A stretch of DNA of 64,000 nucleotides from Acanthaster planci (taxonomy: Eukaryota; Echinodermata; Asteroidea; Valvatida; Acanthasteridae). The notes under the pieces were generated by a model. The model was not told where the DNA came from, did no database searches, and was given only the letters and a program-made list of their open reading frames with translations. Shown here piece by piece: positions 22,654-35,400 of this stretch; within the stretch, counting starts at the first letter, position 1, and every line of letters begins with the position of its first letter. The DNA lies in the NCBI RefSeq assembly GCF_001949145.1, contig NW_019091361.1, positions 3,217,564-3,281,563 of the forward strand, read 5' to 3'. The position numbers and the translations under genes are program-made.

Positions 22654-25600
22654 ATTCACCGAGACCAAAGTCCTCTAAGGTAAAATCCCCCCAAGCAGAG
22701 AACCAATCTCGTATGGGTGCAGGACGGCCAAAAACCTCAGGCGGTAGAGCCCAGACTGGATCCTCCAGACAGACTAAACAACCTTCAGCTGGAGCAACAG
22801 GGGGGTCTCGCTCCCAGCCTACCAGAACCCAGCCCCAGCCAGCTGCCCCAGGCACCAGGGCTCTGGTACCACGAGGCTCTCATGGCATAGCAGGTCCAAT
22901 GGGAGTCTTCAATAATCCAGACAAGCGGATTGCAATGACCAAGCACAATGGCTTGCTCCATCCTGAAGGTAACATGATTAGGATACCCAGACAGGTGCAC
23001 GTCCTAATAGATTGGTGCTTGTTCTTACCTGCCTTTTATTCCCAGTACCATTGTGCAGTAAATACATTGTGTCTGGACCCCTCCCTCAGTTTTCAATGAA
23101 CTGTCGTGAACTTGCTTCTCATTGCACTTTGCTTTAGTCAGAGGAAGATTCCACCAAGATCAAAATGTCAGGCTCTCAAAATTTGTTTTAATTCTCACAG
23201 GAATCAGTCAAAATTTGCAGGGAAAAGTTACCTTGAGACAATTCTTTTTACCTGCATTTAGTGTTACAGACTTTCAGTTACATGATTTCATTTTCTTATT
23301 AAAACGATTATGAAAAGAAGATCAGAAGCTAAAGTTGGGCACAACAGAGCTTGCAAGACGGGACTTCTTGTCCATTTTCAGGTTACACCATGCGACCAGT
23401 TATCCCAGCTGAGAAGGCAGAGCTGGTGTCCGTCGCTCGTGCCATGAATCGAGAAGAATTTGGACCACGCCTTAAGAAACTGTTTGATCCTGAGACAGAG
23501 GCGGCCACTGAGGCAATACAAAGTGGTAAAATGCTGGTTTGAAGGCTTAGATTGTTAAGTTAAATTCAATAAGAGTTGACCTGTTGAGTAGTGTCTTTTC
23601 TAGATACTTGTTCAGTTTTGCTCATTGGATTGTCATTTGCCATTGTTGTGAGCATGTTTATGGAAACACAGTTGTTTATAATTTTGTCTATTTTGTTCAG
23701 GGGTGTATATCGGTTGGCGCTGCCCAGAATTTACCTGGGATTGCATTCGTGTTGGGAGAGAGTCAAGATGCTTCTGTGGACACATACTAAGTGAACATGC
23801 ACCCTATAATGGTGAGTTCTCGATTATTGATAAAAACTCCCTTCGTTTCCGTTTGGTTCGCAATTATATCCGTGGTTTAACAAGTTCCATAAAAGAAGAC
23901 TGTGTTCCATATGAAAGGGGAAAGAAGACCTAGTGGTTTGGATGTGTGACTCATGACCAGAGGGTCACTAGTTCCAATCCACTTGCTGGCAATAGATTGT
24001 GACCTTGATCAAGTCACTTCACCCCTGCTTGCCTCTCTTCACCCAGGAGTGTAAATGGGTAACCGGGCATTAGCTGGTGAGCCATCTGCAATGGACTGGC
24101 ATCCCTCATCCGGGAGAGATAGGAATATTCTTGGATGTTTCTTGCCAAGGAAATCTTGGATGAGTGCTGGCCCGATGAGCCATAGTGGACAGATTTCCTT
24201 GTGTTCCAAACTGAAGGACTTGAAAAAGTGATTGCACAAATCAGTTTTGAGGATCAGATTTGTTGGATTTGAAGGGGGTGTGGGAGGGATTCTTCATTTG
24301 AACAAATCAACGTAAAATGTTGAGAGCTTTTAAAATGTGAATTGTTTTAGGGGATAGATCAGTGAAGTTACCATATGTGATTGCGGTCGAAAGAACTCAG
24401 CACGTTTATATCAAATATTTTTCCCTCCTCCAGGTCGAAGTGTCTGCGTACCTTGCCGACATTGCCCCTGCAAGGCATTCGCCTTTATCCCCGGCAGACC
24501 GGAGGACATCGGGGAGTTTTGGTTCCAACGTCGGAGGGACTTTGATCCAACAACGTGGCGGGCCAAATGCCGCTGCAAACACACCCACGAAGAACACGAC
24601 TGTACTGGGATCAGGAGATGTAGAATGAGAAGTACATTCTTTTTCAGTGCATTGAGATGTAAATGTCATTTTGTTCGAAAGTGGCTTGTGGGATCCTTTG
24701 ACTCTTTCTTCAGCTTGTTATTTGAGAGGTGAAGGAGTTGCTGTTTTTAGGCCAAGGTTTTAGGCCTCCTTTTCTTAATCCTCATTCAAGTTTACTTCAT
24801 TTTGCAACATATTTTGACATTTTGTTTTTCACAAAGTATATAGCCGAAAATGTAAGATCAAGATTCGTTAGACAAGATGGCAGAACATGTCAGCAAAAGA
24901 GTTACAAAAGTCTGTGTGGCATCTTGGAAAATATACCATCTCATTAAAAGGCCGCTTCCTCTCCCGTTTATGAAACCCAGACTAGAACTTTGTTTGTCCT
25001 ACTTTGCTAGAAAATGTACAGATAATGTGGAGGAGTGTGGCCACTTTTGAGGGCTTTTGCTAGAGATGACTGCAACCACACCTCTGCGGCCATGCCTGGG
25101 GATTGAAACCGCTGAACTTCCATAAACTGTGACAACTTATTTCTACTTTCTCTTAGGTTGTGGATGTAGTGGATTCAATTCTAACTTCCTCTGCGCGGCA
25201 TGTGACAGACACTGGGAACAACATGTGACGGTATTCGAAACGGAAGCTGACCGACATCAGAAAAAAATCCCATATGGCAAGTTCACGTACTGAGTCTTTT
25301 GGCAGTTGCCTTGGTGACTTGAAACACGGAATGTACTCTCATGTTAGACCAAAACATTATTATTGGTTGGGTGGAGTTTAATATATTACGTTGTTGGAGA
25401 CTGCCAAAGCTTTTAGAACCTGATATGTTGAAAAAAAGGTCAGAGCATGGGAAAGATAAAATTCAAAGTATGGCTCTGAATAAGTCTTACATTATAATGA
25501 ATGACTATGACAAACATTGTGTGATCTTCATAAGAGTGTTTCGTTAAATTTCATTTGAATTATTGGACTCAAGAATTGCCCTTTCAACCCACTTATCTAC

Positions 25601-26161
25601 CCCAAATACTCTGTACTATCATTACCTAGTGCATTATGTCACTATTTCTGTTACAGCTCAATGAATTTCTTGTTTAACCTAGCTTTCCCATGTTATTGGG
25701 GTTTAAGGAGGTTTTTTGGGGGAAGGAGTTGATGGATCATACACCCACCCGATATGCTGTGTGACCTGCAGTTACCCATATAAAATCAAAAGAGTACAAA
25801 AAAGACAGAGCACCAGTCATTTTGATCCCAGCTGAATCTGTTTTGAAGGTAGAAAAGATAAAAATAGACAAAGTCAGGAATTTGAATTCATGTATACTTC
25901 AGTCGTCCTTCAAATGTTTGCCTCACTTTCTGTTTCATAAGGGTCCCTTACTCTGTCGTTTCCATAGGCGAGGACTACCTGCCTTTTGCCGAGATGCCCA
26001 ACCTACGCAATATGGCCCTGACAGGAGTAGACAGTGACCCGGGCATCTACAGAGACCTCGTCGAGGGTCAGGGTAACATCCCCAAGGGCCGGCCAGCCAT
26101 TGGGCAAGACACCCCGGTCAAACCGCCCGCAAAGAGCGGATTCAACCCCGTCTGGGACTGA
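22650..26161 (+). CDS. FAM221B: FAM221B-like cysteine-rich protein (6 coding exons)
   Basis: Exons are 22650-22968, 23382-23525, 23701-23811, 24434-24631, 25157-25276 and 25968-26161, giving 361 residues. Residues 1-105 are low complexity (S, P, Q, R, G). The conserved FAM221 region follows: MRPVIPAEKAELVSVARAM, YIGWRCPEFTWDC, SRCFCGH, CRHCPCKAFAFIPGRPED, CRCKHTHEEH and FLCAACDRHWEQH. The evenly placed Cys and His residues suggest metal binding, but the biochemical role of the family is unknown; human FAM221B matches across all of these blocks. The carboxyl end (SGFNPVWD) has no counterpart I recall in human FAM221B. All introns are GT-AG except intron 5, where only a GC donor (GCAAGT at 25277) keeps the frame. 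A tRNA-type SINE lies in intron 3. The start is the first ATG giving the long frame after the acceptor at 22628. Confidence 0.9.
23931..24185 (+). mobile_element. tRNA-derived SINE, copy 1
   Basis: TAGTGGTTTGG resembles an RNA polymerase III A box and AGTTCCAATCC a B box. Downstream is CTTGATCAAGTCACTTCACCC and CCTCTCTTCACCCAGGAGTG with GTAAATGGGTAACC, a body that recurs at 34421-34642 and, less clearly, at 62760-62890. It lies in FAM221B intron 3. Confidence 0.6.
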
Positions 26162-26544
26162 TAGGGCTCAGTCACCCTGCTGTACATGATTGACCAGGCA
26201 TACTTTGAATACCACGGAGGAATCAGTGTCTCAACACACCCATTTATTAAGCCACTGCCAAAGTAGCTGACTGTGGCTTACAAGTCCATAGGATGTAGCT
26301 ACATCAATGCTGGCTGGTAGCTTCCATTAGGAGCGTGTGATAGTCATTTCTTTCTTGGCAAGTACTTGGCCTCGCTCAGATGTAGAGTTGGAGATTGCCC
26401 AGCATAGATCGTTTGTTTCGACATCCAGTGACCTTTCACTTTGACATTCCCCGATGGCCCCTTTTTATGTTGGAAAGCTCTGTGTTGGATTTTGCATGAA
26501 GTGACTGCTATGGAACAGAGGCTCCACACATTATTATAATTATC

Positions 26545-26592
26545 ACAGTGCTTACCACCATTGGTGGGGGCCATTTTAAATGACCAGTGATA
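26545..26592 (+). repeat. short interspersed repeat 'Z', copy 2
   Basis: ATTATCACAGTGCTTACCAC, CATTGGTGGGGGCC and AAATGACCAGTGATAAT form a partly palindromic block with ATTATCAC and GTGATAAT at its ends. A related block in the same orientation lies at 63137-63200. It is in the probable FAM221B 3' UTR. Confidence 0.4.
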
Positions 26593-26708
26593 ATGTTAAC
26601 GCAGTCAGAAGATTCGCTTGTATCATTTTGTTGTGGATGCATACTTGAGAATGATAGAACCATCAGTTCTATGTGGAATTTGCATGTTGTAGCAGTGTTG
26701 TGGTGGGA

Positions 26709-26790
26709 GTCCATCACAAGTCCCCGTAAGTCCCTCACAAGTCCATCACAACTCCCCGTATGTCCCTCACAAGTCCATCACAAGTCAATC
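26709..26790 (+). repeat. 32-bp tandem repeat, about 2.5 copies
   Basis: The unit starts GTCCATCACAAGTCCCCGTA and ends GTCCCTCACAA; the second copy differs at two or three bases and the third is partial. It lies in the probable FAM221B 3' UTR. Similar GACTCGTGATGGACTC-like phrases occur elsewhere (around 26885, 42950 and 62440), probably from a dispersed repeat. Confidence 0.75.
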
Positions 26791-27262
26791 AGTCAGAAGC
26801 CAATTCATAAGCTATTCAAATGAGCTGTGACAAAAGTATTCTTTTGTCATTGTTCACCCTGTTACGTATGACTAACCCTGTGAGAGGACTCGTGACTGGA
26901 CTTGGGATGGACTCAAATACAACACTGTGTTGTGTCGCAACTGATGCAGTTTCAGCGAAGCTTTGGGTTACCTTGCCACTAAACCACACTTTACAGAAAG
27001 ACCTGAGATTGTCACCTGAAGCATGGATGTCTGCGCTTAATTAAGATATTGTCACCTAAAACTGTGAGGTTTTCTAAGGAAGTGTGAAATGTACTTTTGA
27101 AAAAAGCTTGAAGTGTTATTGGGTACTTTTTGATAAATCTGAATATTCTACCTAAATAATATTAAAAAGTTAGTTTATTTTTGCATGTTCATTGTGAATG
27201 ATTCTTGTGTCATTTTTGTGCATGGTCTGTGAGACCGTTGATTGAATCTGAATATTTTATTA

Positions 27263-27268
27263 AATAAA
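27263..27268 (+). terminator. possible FAM221B polyadenylation signal (AATAAA)
   Basis: AATAAA in an AT-rich tract, about 1.1 kb after the FAM221B stop and before the GC-richer promoter-like region of HERC1 at about 27.5-27.75 kb. A long 3' UTR is implied; a shorter one is possible. Confidence 0.35.
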
Positions 27269-27599
27269 AGTTAGTGTATTTTATCGTTGCTTGTTCATAT
27301 TTGTGTTAGTTTGCTATTGTGATGGGGGAGGGTTATCAGGTGAAATGTTTGTTTTGAGACAGGTCAGTGAAATGATTTCTTAGAATTGTGGTACATTGGA
27401 AGTTAATTCTGGAAATTGAAACCAGAACTGTTAGGCTAACTTTCATGTGCTCTTTACGATAGGCCACCTCCATACAAGTGCCCCACCCCTTTGAGCCGCG
27501 TGCTAGTGAATTGCCTTTTTGCCCGCTTTGCAACAAATTAAATGCGCGTTCTGTCGCCACAATTATCTGCAGCTTTGGCGTTCCATAATTACCGAGCGC

Positions 27600-27743
27600 C
27601 GCCTATGTACAAAATGGACAACTAGCATATGCACGACTAGTCAAATAAAATGGCCGACGTCTTTGCAAACCGCGTAGGCCAAAATGCATAGGCCAACATG
27701 CATATGGATTTTGTCCTGTCACATTCGCGCAAGAAATAAGCCG
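27600..27743 (+). promoter_or_regulatory. candidate noncoding first exon of HERC1
   Basis: This CpG-containing stretch ends in AAGCCG followed by a strong donor (GTAAGT at 27744-27749), and the first HERC1 coding exon begins after an acceptor at 29383. A 13-codon upstream ORF (ATG at 27650 in AAAATGGCC, stop at 27689-27691) lies within. The left boundary is arbitrary. Expression data would be needed to prove the exon. Confidence 0.4.
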
Positions 27744-27749
27744 GTAAGT

Positions 27750-29383
27750 AAACCTTTTCAAAAATCGTTAGTCTGGTGTGATTGTGGCATGCTACAGACC
27801 CCTATCTAGGACTAGTAGGAGCCTCATGACGGGTGTTGCCGGCCCATGATGATATGCAGCAATTGCATGAAGCCCACACAAAAATCAATGTTATTGTCAG
27901 CTGGGGAGGAGGTGTTTGGTTTAAGGCCATGGAGGATGTGTTCTTATTCCTCTATGGTTCGGCCTACCCTTGACCACCATGGAAGAGTTCCATATGTGGA
28001 CGCCCGTAATTATTTCCTACAGTGGCCTTTGTTTTGTATTAGCCATCAGAAAGCAAAAACATGTCCAGAAAAGTTCAATTTTAACAAAATGTTTAATAGA
28101 GGTAAGAATTTTTCAGACCACTCTTGCTTGTACAGACCCCAAGCAGATCACAATTAATGGTACGGTGTTAATGGTTATGGTGAAGCTGTCTTCGTATGTG
28201 GAACTCTGCTCCTCCGAGATTCTCTTGGAGTGGGATAGTGTGTTCCCCTCTATTTTAAATCTTGGTTACATGGTCATAGACAGCGTGACCATCATGACCA
28301 TCATGATCAGTTTTGACCATGATGACGCCCATGTGGGCCTGTACTGTGTACGTGTATGGGATAACGGGAATGGTGATCGTTCAGAAATTTTGGAGAAAAA
28401 GTGATGGCAGTTTTGAAAATTGCCACCGGCCTAATTGGGAAAAATGCAGGGAATGTGTTTCATGTCGTGCTACCACCTGTCTTCCTTAATATGACTTAAA
28501 CACTACCAAAACTTGTAAAGTTGACAAAGAAACACTAATTAAGGCGAGGAAAATCTCAAGTTTTCTTACAAAGTTACTTCCAGAACTGGAAATACACGTA
28601 GGCCTGTTAGAAAATATTGCTGATGTAGGGCCTGTTTGTTTCACACGTCTGGATCTTGATCAGTGAGTCTAATGCTGGTTCACACCATCCACGATGCGGG
28701 TTTTGGTGTCTGTAAACCAACGAGATCGCTGATCGTGAACAAGATCTGTGTGAACAAACTCGGCCGTTGGCTACCCTAATGTGGCGCAGTCTCTAATGTG
28801 CCGTACATTGATTTTTCACCACTCGTTCCTTGCTAGAGCAACATTTTTACTTCAAATTTCATAAAAATAGAAATTTCATTAAGCTGTCAACATTCTTGTC
28901 CCTTCTCTAGAGTTAACATACTTGTACTTGCTACAAATTTCTCATGCCACTCATCATTTCTTATGTCGCCCAAGTTTCCAATCTTGTTTTGTTTTGTTTT
29001 TAATTTTTTTTGATCTGTTCAAGTGCTGCATGTTTGGGAGCATTCTGCTGAAATGATGCTACCATTTGTGAATTCCGGGCAAAATTTCATGACAGACACT
29101 GAAATTGTTCACAAAATTTCAATAGCATGTGTTAATAGAAAATAGTGCCAGCATTTAATTAAATACATTTGAAGTTTCTCAACAAAGAGGTATGGCTATG
29201 CTGCATGAGGAAAGTCAATGGAAACGTTATAGTGGGCCACATTAGGGAACTCTACTTTTTTAGTCTAAGTAACTAGGTCCAGTAAACATGCTCTCATGCT
29301 TACTCTGCACCCTGCACATTGCAATCATAGAAATGATGTCATCACTACTACAAACTAAACTTGTATAAGCCATTTTGTTACAG
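27750..29383. other. probable HERC1 intron in the 5' UTR
   Basis: No coding exon is recognisable. The open frames at 27846-28404 overlap in several frames and look like chance. The tract around 28290-28330 repeats CATGATGACC-like words on both strands. It ends in TTTTGTTACAG at 29383. Confidence 0.4.
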
Positions 29384-29402
29384 CTGTAACACCAAAAAAA
29401 GC

Positions 29403-32400
29403 ATGATGCCCTTAAACATGCCCATGAAGTTGAAGTGGTTGGAGCATCTAAACGCAACATGGGTGACGGAAGACTGGGGCCAGGTAGCAAACAGAGATGG
29501 CGCTTTGGAGTTGTACGACCGCCTGGTCACCAATAAAGAGGTGATTAGCACCCCCCGGCAGGCATTGCACCTCCAGGGACCCCAACTGCCGGACTACGAG
29601 CGTGAGCCACCATCAGGCGAAGAGCAGGAACACTTCCTGGAGGCCCTGCTGGCCAACCAGCTCAGCCTGGCCCGGGCTGTCTGCTCCGAGTCTCCCTTCG
29701 CCTCGGCGCTTCAGAAGCGGCTGGCCGTCCTGCGTCGCCTCTTCCACGCCATCTCCAGCAAGTTCCATGACAAGGAGAAGGTCAAGCAGCAGCTGCGGTT
29801 GCAGCAGGCCCACGCCGGCGCCGCCGACCCCAAGGCCGCCCTGAAGCAGGTGGCCTTCGGCACGGACGCACTGGTGGAGATGGGGGTGCGGACGGGGCTC
29901 AGCTTGCTCTTTGCCCTCCTCCGCCAGAGCTGGTCACAGGCTCCGCCCACCGGGAACCCCAGCATCTGCAATGACGTCCTGCAGACAGCCATGGATGTGC
30001 TCAACTCACTGCCTCCGCTGTCTCTGGCTAACGAGAGCAAGATCCCTTCCCTGGGCACAGAGTGCCTCAAGCAGGTCACGACATTCCTTAAATCTGCGAC
30101 GATGCCAAATTCCGGAGCAGACCCTTACGGCAAGCAGTTATCCTGCCAGCTTGTGATTGGCCTAGCAGCTCAGCGTGGGTCATTGCAGCATCTCTTGGAC
30201 TGGGTCGAGATGGCCCTGGGGTCTTCTGCGGCAGTGAGCGGTGGTACATGTACCTCCCAAGTGGGTGTGGCTGAACGGAATGACAAGCCCAAGTATGGAG
30301 TCATCTCCTTCGAATTTTTCACCAACGTGCTGGGTCAAATGCGCAGAGCTACAGTAAGTTGACATTTGTACATTATAAAATGATCCAAGTGTACAATGCA
30401 GCCATAACCCACAAGATGCAGTGGTAATGTCACAAAATCTTGTTAGGTTGAGCATGTTAGGGGTCAGGTTGGAGTAGTGTTTCCTCTCCTTTGACCTCTC
30501 TGAGTTCAATTCCTGGCCCAGGCACACATACTTTGATTTTTGGTGGCCATCTGATTCAGTGGCTTTTATCCAGAATATTATTCTGGGTTTTCGCCCCACC
30601 TCTAAAACTGTAACTGCTTCTCATTGTCTCCTCTTTCTTCAGGTTTATGAGTTACAGTATCAAGGCTTTAGAGGAATCTTTGGTCTCACAACCAGACATG
30701 AATAAAAAAAAAAGGGTTGGGGCAATTTGTTCGTATTCCTCTATTGATGCTGATGGAAGAATGAAAAAATGATAAAATGGCTGGGAAATTTAAGCATAAC
30801 ATTTAAACCTAATAAAGAGCAACATTTATCAGCACTGTCAATGTTTTATGCTTCTGCTGGGAAAAGTCTTCAGTGTCCATGTCAGAATAACTTAAAACAA
30901 TTATGGTCACAGCCAAATTATGTTCAGAGACAGGAAGGCTTTTGATCCTCAACCTCAAGTTCTGTCTGTCGGTTTTTCTGACTTCTTTCAGCCTGTTTGA
31001 TCAAACAAGCGTTGTTGATGCTCTTGTTGCAGGGGTCATCAGCGGACAGAGGCTCTGTCCTGTCAGAGTTGAAACAAGAAGACGGCCATTGTCCACTCTA
31101 TCAGGCAGCATTGTGTCTCATCGAGGAGGTAATATTTTTCAGAACATAAGAGTTCTTACCTCGTGCAAAAATGTGAAAAATGTTTTCTCTCTTGTATTTT
31201 CATTTCTGACAAAAGGGATTGTATTTCACACTGGGAAAAGTTGAGCTGTAGAGTGGTTCTAGTCGTCCAACAATATGTTGGCAAAATGGGTATCTGGATA
31301 CCTTTTGGCTGCACTGTAAGCCATTTTGGACACGTTGTGTTACACAAATGCATGTTAAAGCATTACACCTTTAAGTTACCATAGCAGCTTGGATATCCTG
31401 TTTTTCACAACGATTTTGCTAAAGTCCTTTTGTCTAATCTCTAGCTTGATATAAAATTGACATGAAATATTGAAACTACCGGCATTGAGAGAGCTCTTCG
31501 ACCTTACGAGCAGGGCTTAAAGTATTATTTCAGTTCATGTATAATATTCTGTGGCTATTTTGCTGTAGAAATCAAATGCTTTTTGATCAAATTTAATCTC
31601 TTACACTGACTTTGGCTATTTGTCAACATTTATAAGGTTTTATATATATAAGGCCTAAACTGGTTAGAGGTTACTTAGAGAACCTCTGATCTTGATGTGC
31701 AAAGAACACAGGTGCTGGCAGATTCAGTAGTTAATTTTAGAGACCAACATAAGGTTCACTAGTGCCGGTGAGGAAGTTTAGTTTTACCGTACGCAGAAGC
31801 TCTCTGCTAAGTGAGACATGAAAGAGTGGATTTAATGTCAGCCAGTCCTTAGACACATATATATTTGGGATGTGTGGTGATAAAACAGGTGTCTCGTCTG
31901 GCCATGGAGTACGCTCGCACCTGTGTCTGCCCCAACGAGAGAAAGCACAACAACCTGAGCGTGTCGGAGAACAGTGAGGTGTACGTATGGGGAAGTAACA
32001 GCAGCCACCAGTTGGCTGAGGGGAGTCAAGAAAAGATCTTGCAGCCCAAGATAGCCGGTCTGTTTGCACAGAGCCAGCAGGTAATGGAGGCTATGTTGTT
32101 AAATGTCTGAGCCGGGTGTTAAATCGAAGATCTCACAACCTCCTTAGAATGTGTGAAAAGTCATATTAAATGTGGAAGAATGAGAACCGTTTTGAAGTGA
32201 TACAGAGTACCAAAGTGTGGCGACTTTTTGAACCAGGAATTGTAGTGCAAACGAATGGAGTACGCACGCGTGTTGGTTCATGCGCTGGTTCTCACGCTAA
32301 TGCCTTTTGCACATAAAATTGTACGTGTAATGTATTCACTTCGGTACTCAATGAGCAAACTGATACCGTATTTCCAGAACCAATGAAATGCTACCCCTAG

Positions 32401-35400
32401 AAAGGCAATGGCAAAATTACTTTAATAGCCATTTTTATAATGGTCTATTTCATGCATAACGGGAATCGAATTATAATGTCTTGTGAACTTGATTGAAAGC
32501 TCCACCATAAAACCCTGCTGGCACAATCCATGCTTATTTTCCTTTGAGATGAGGCACAATCCATGCTTATTTTCCTTTGAGATGAGGCACAATCCATGCT
32601 TATTTTCCTTTGAGATGAGGCACAATCCATGCTTATTTTCCTTTGAGATAAGGCACAATCCATGCTTATTTTCCTTTGAGATGAGGCACAATCCATGCTT
32701 ATTTCCCTTTGAGATGAGGAAATTACTCATATTTACATCTCTGATGCTTGAAAACATATCTTGAATCATTTTTTTTTTACAGGTGGAAGCAGGCCAGTAC
32801 TGCACATTTGTTATCTCAGCCGATGGCACCGTCAGGGCCTGTGGCAAAGGTAGCTATGGCAGACTAGGCCTGGGTGACTCCAACAACCAGACACAGCTGA
32901 AGAAGCTCAACTTTGAAAGCCATGTTATCTCCAAGATATCATCTTCCAAGGTATAAGATGATAGTGTAAGCAGAGGGAGCTAGGGCCGTGTCCGAAACGG
33001 GCTTCCAGAGCTATGGCTAGGTCTATTGTCTACGCATCTCCACGCATTTCTAATGGAACGAAGACCTAGACCTAGCTCTAGACAAAAGATTTGGATGCAG
33101 CCTAGGAGGGGAAACATGCCAGTATAACTTGAGGATTTTCTAAACAAATACTAGTGTTGGAGAATGACAATTGGAAAACCAGACTCAGATGACAGAAGGA
33201 TCGCGTTCCTCTAATAAGCAGCGTTGTAGTTGAGATCATCCCAAGACTGTCACCAGACCAAATATAAGACCAGTCACAAGTTGAGACCAGTGGCAAGTAA
33301 CAGTGACGTACATGTAGGAATGCTTTTGTTGCAGCTCATTTGAGTAGCTTGTGGCCTAAATTTAGACTGGAGGACTTGTGTTGGTCTTGTGATAGCCTTG
33401 TGGGGTCTAATAATGGTGTAAAGAGGATATCGAATATCAGGTCGTTGGGGTCGATATTAAGTTAACTTAAAGGATTTTTTTATCGAGTATTGTTAATCGA
33501 GTACTTTGATGCTCGAGCACAATTTTTGGATGTCGAGTTCCAAGTATTTTGTAGCCCGAGTACAAGAACTGTAGTTCGAGTACGAGTACTTTGACGTCAA
33601 AGTACGAGTACTCTGAAAAAGGTACTGGAGTAGTACTCGAGTAACGAGTACTACAACACTGGAGGTCTCGACTACAGATGTGCAGTCAGGGAGGTTCCCA
33701 ATTGTCAGAGCGCTAATGAATGTCCCCAAATAGTCATTACTGGTTTCAGTTTGAAACACCCACTACTCATCTCTGAACTGTGCATGGAATAGTGATCCAT
33801 GTGTGTGTGTTACTAACTTGGGAACAGCTTGTTCCTAATAGGAATACAGGAAATTTTCCATCAGGTATGTGCATTGTTCAATAGAGGAGCATTCCAATGA
33901 TAACAGGAAGTTTCCCTTACCACATGGGCAGAGTTCGAGTGAGAACCATTATTGACTACTGGTTGGTTTTTTCCCGGGTAACCTGTGCACCAAATAAATT
34001 CAGGGTACCAGGCAAAATAGACCAATGTGTGATAAATGGTCATTGAACCTATCCTGGAATGGTGTTGGAGTAAAATATATATTTTCTCTCATGGTGCAGG
34101 GTTCTGATGGCCACACACTCGCCCTGACATCGGAGGGCCAGATCTTCAGCTGGGGCGATGGTGATTACGGCAAGCTGGGCCATGGCAACACCTCCACGCA
34201 GAAGTACCCCAAGCTGGTACCCGGCGTCCTGTCCAGCAAGGTGGTGGTGTGCGTATCGGCCGGCTACCGTCACAGTGCCTGCGTCACCGAGGACGGACAG
34301 CTTTACACGTGGGGGGAAGGAGATTACGGGAGACTGGGTGAGTTGTCCCCTGGCAGTAAGGTTTCTCCTCATCTTCCTCTTACATGATCACCCTGCCCTC
34401 AACCAGTTGAACCTATGTGCTAGTGGCCCAGTGGTTCTGGTTTGGGGCTCATGTGTGATGGCACCTGGGCTAGAACTGCACAGATTCCATGGTGCTCATG
34501 TTCCTTAGGCAGATGCGCAGCCACAGATGCCTCTCTCCACCCGGATATGTAAATGGGAACCAGCGAGGATATAAAAAATTGTGCTGATCATGAACTGCCG
34601 AAGAAAAACTGATTTCCTGGCCCAGTGAACGGGGATCGTAGTTGTGAAGGTTTTTGATACTTTCGTGATGAATCGCTGTATTGTGACTAATCGTTAATAT
34701 TAGGATTGTCATTGAAATCTGAATTGATTTAATTTGGTCATCTGGTACCTGCGTGCTATCAGATGTTTTTCACTATAGAGTAATAATTTCTTATGGAGTC
34801 CTGTACATAAGTAACAGGAGGCATTGTGTAACCTAACAACAAGGTCATTTGAAGCAGATTTGTGACAATACTTTGCTGGTTCATACACACCATTAATTGT
34901 TCAATCTACACTTTTTAAGTCTGTACACACAAGGTGAAGAGTCCGTCAAAATGCTTTGCTGTTATTGGTAAGAGACGAAGTGCAACTTACCTTTTTGTCT
35001 CACAGGTCATGGAGACAGTAACAGCAGGAACGTACCGACCTTGGTTAAAGACATCAGTAACGTTGGTCAGGTAGTGTGCGGCAGCTCACACACCATAGTT
35101 ATATCACAGGACGGACGGACTGTCTGGTCATTTGGTGGCGGTGACAACGGTAGGTTAAAAACAGTGTTAATTATTAATTGTAACTCCAGAGGCATGTTTG
35201 CTTTGAACTATGAAAAGGTCGATGTTTCAGTCTCTGTTACTTTGTAGGAAACCAATGGCTCGTTCTTTGCACTTGAAACTCTCAAGGGATGTTAAGTGCC
35301 ATGTTTTAACACTAGAAGGCAAAGCTGAGGATGCTATGCCATCCCCAAGGGTGTTAAAATCATCTTACCCACCTCACAATGGTCAATAAGTGTCAATAGC

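Noticed and set aside
27846-28404. Overlapping frames of 103 and 144 codons as a small gene between FAM221B and HERC1
   Set aside because: They overlap in two frames without homology or splice logic, and the tract contains simple CATGATGACC-type repeats.
29602-30156. Alternative-frame and antisense frames over the first HERC1 exon
   Set aside because: Shadows of a GC-rich exon; the HERC1 frame alone shows homology.
32422-32847. 141-codon minus-strand and 93-codon plus-strand frames with repeated peptides
   Set aside because: Both are by-products of the 33-bp minisatellite; the repeat length, not coding, keeps them open.
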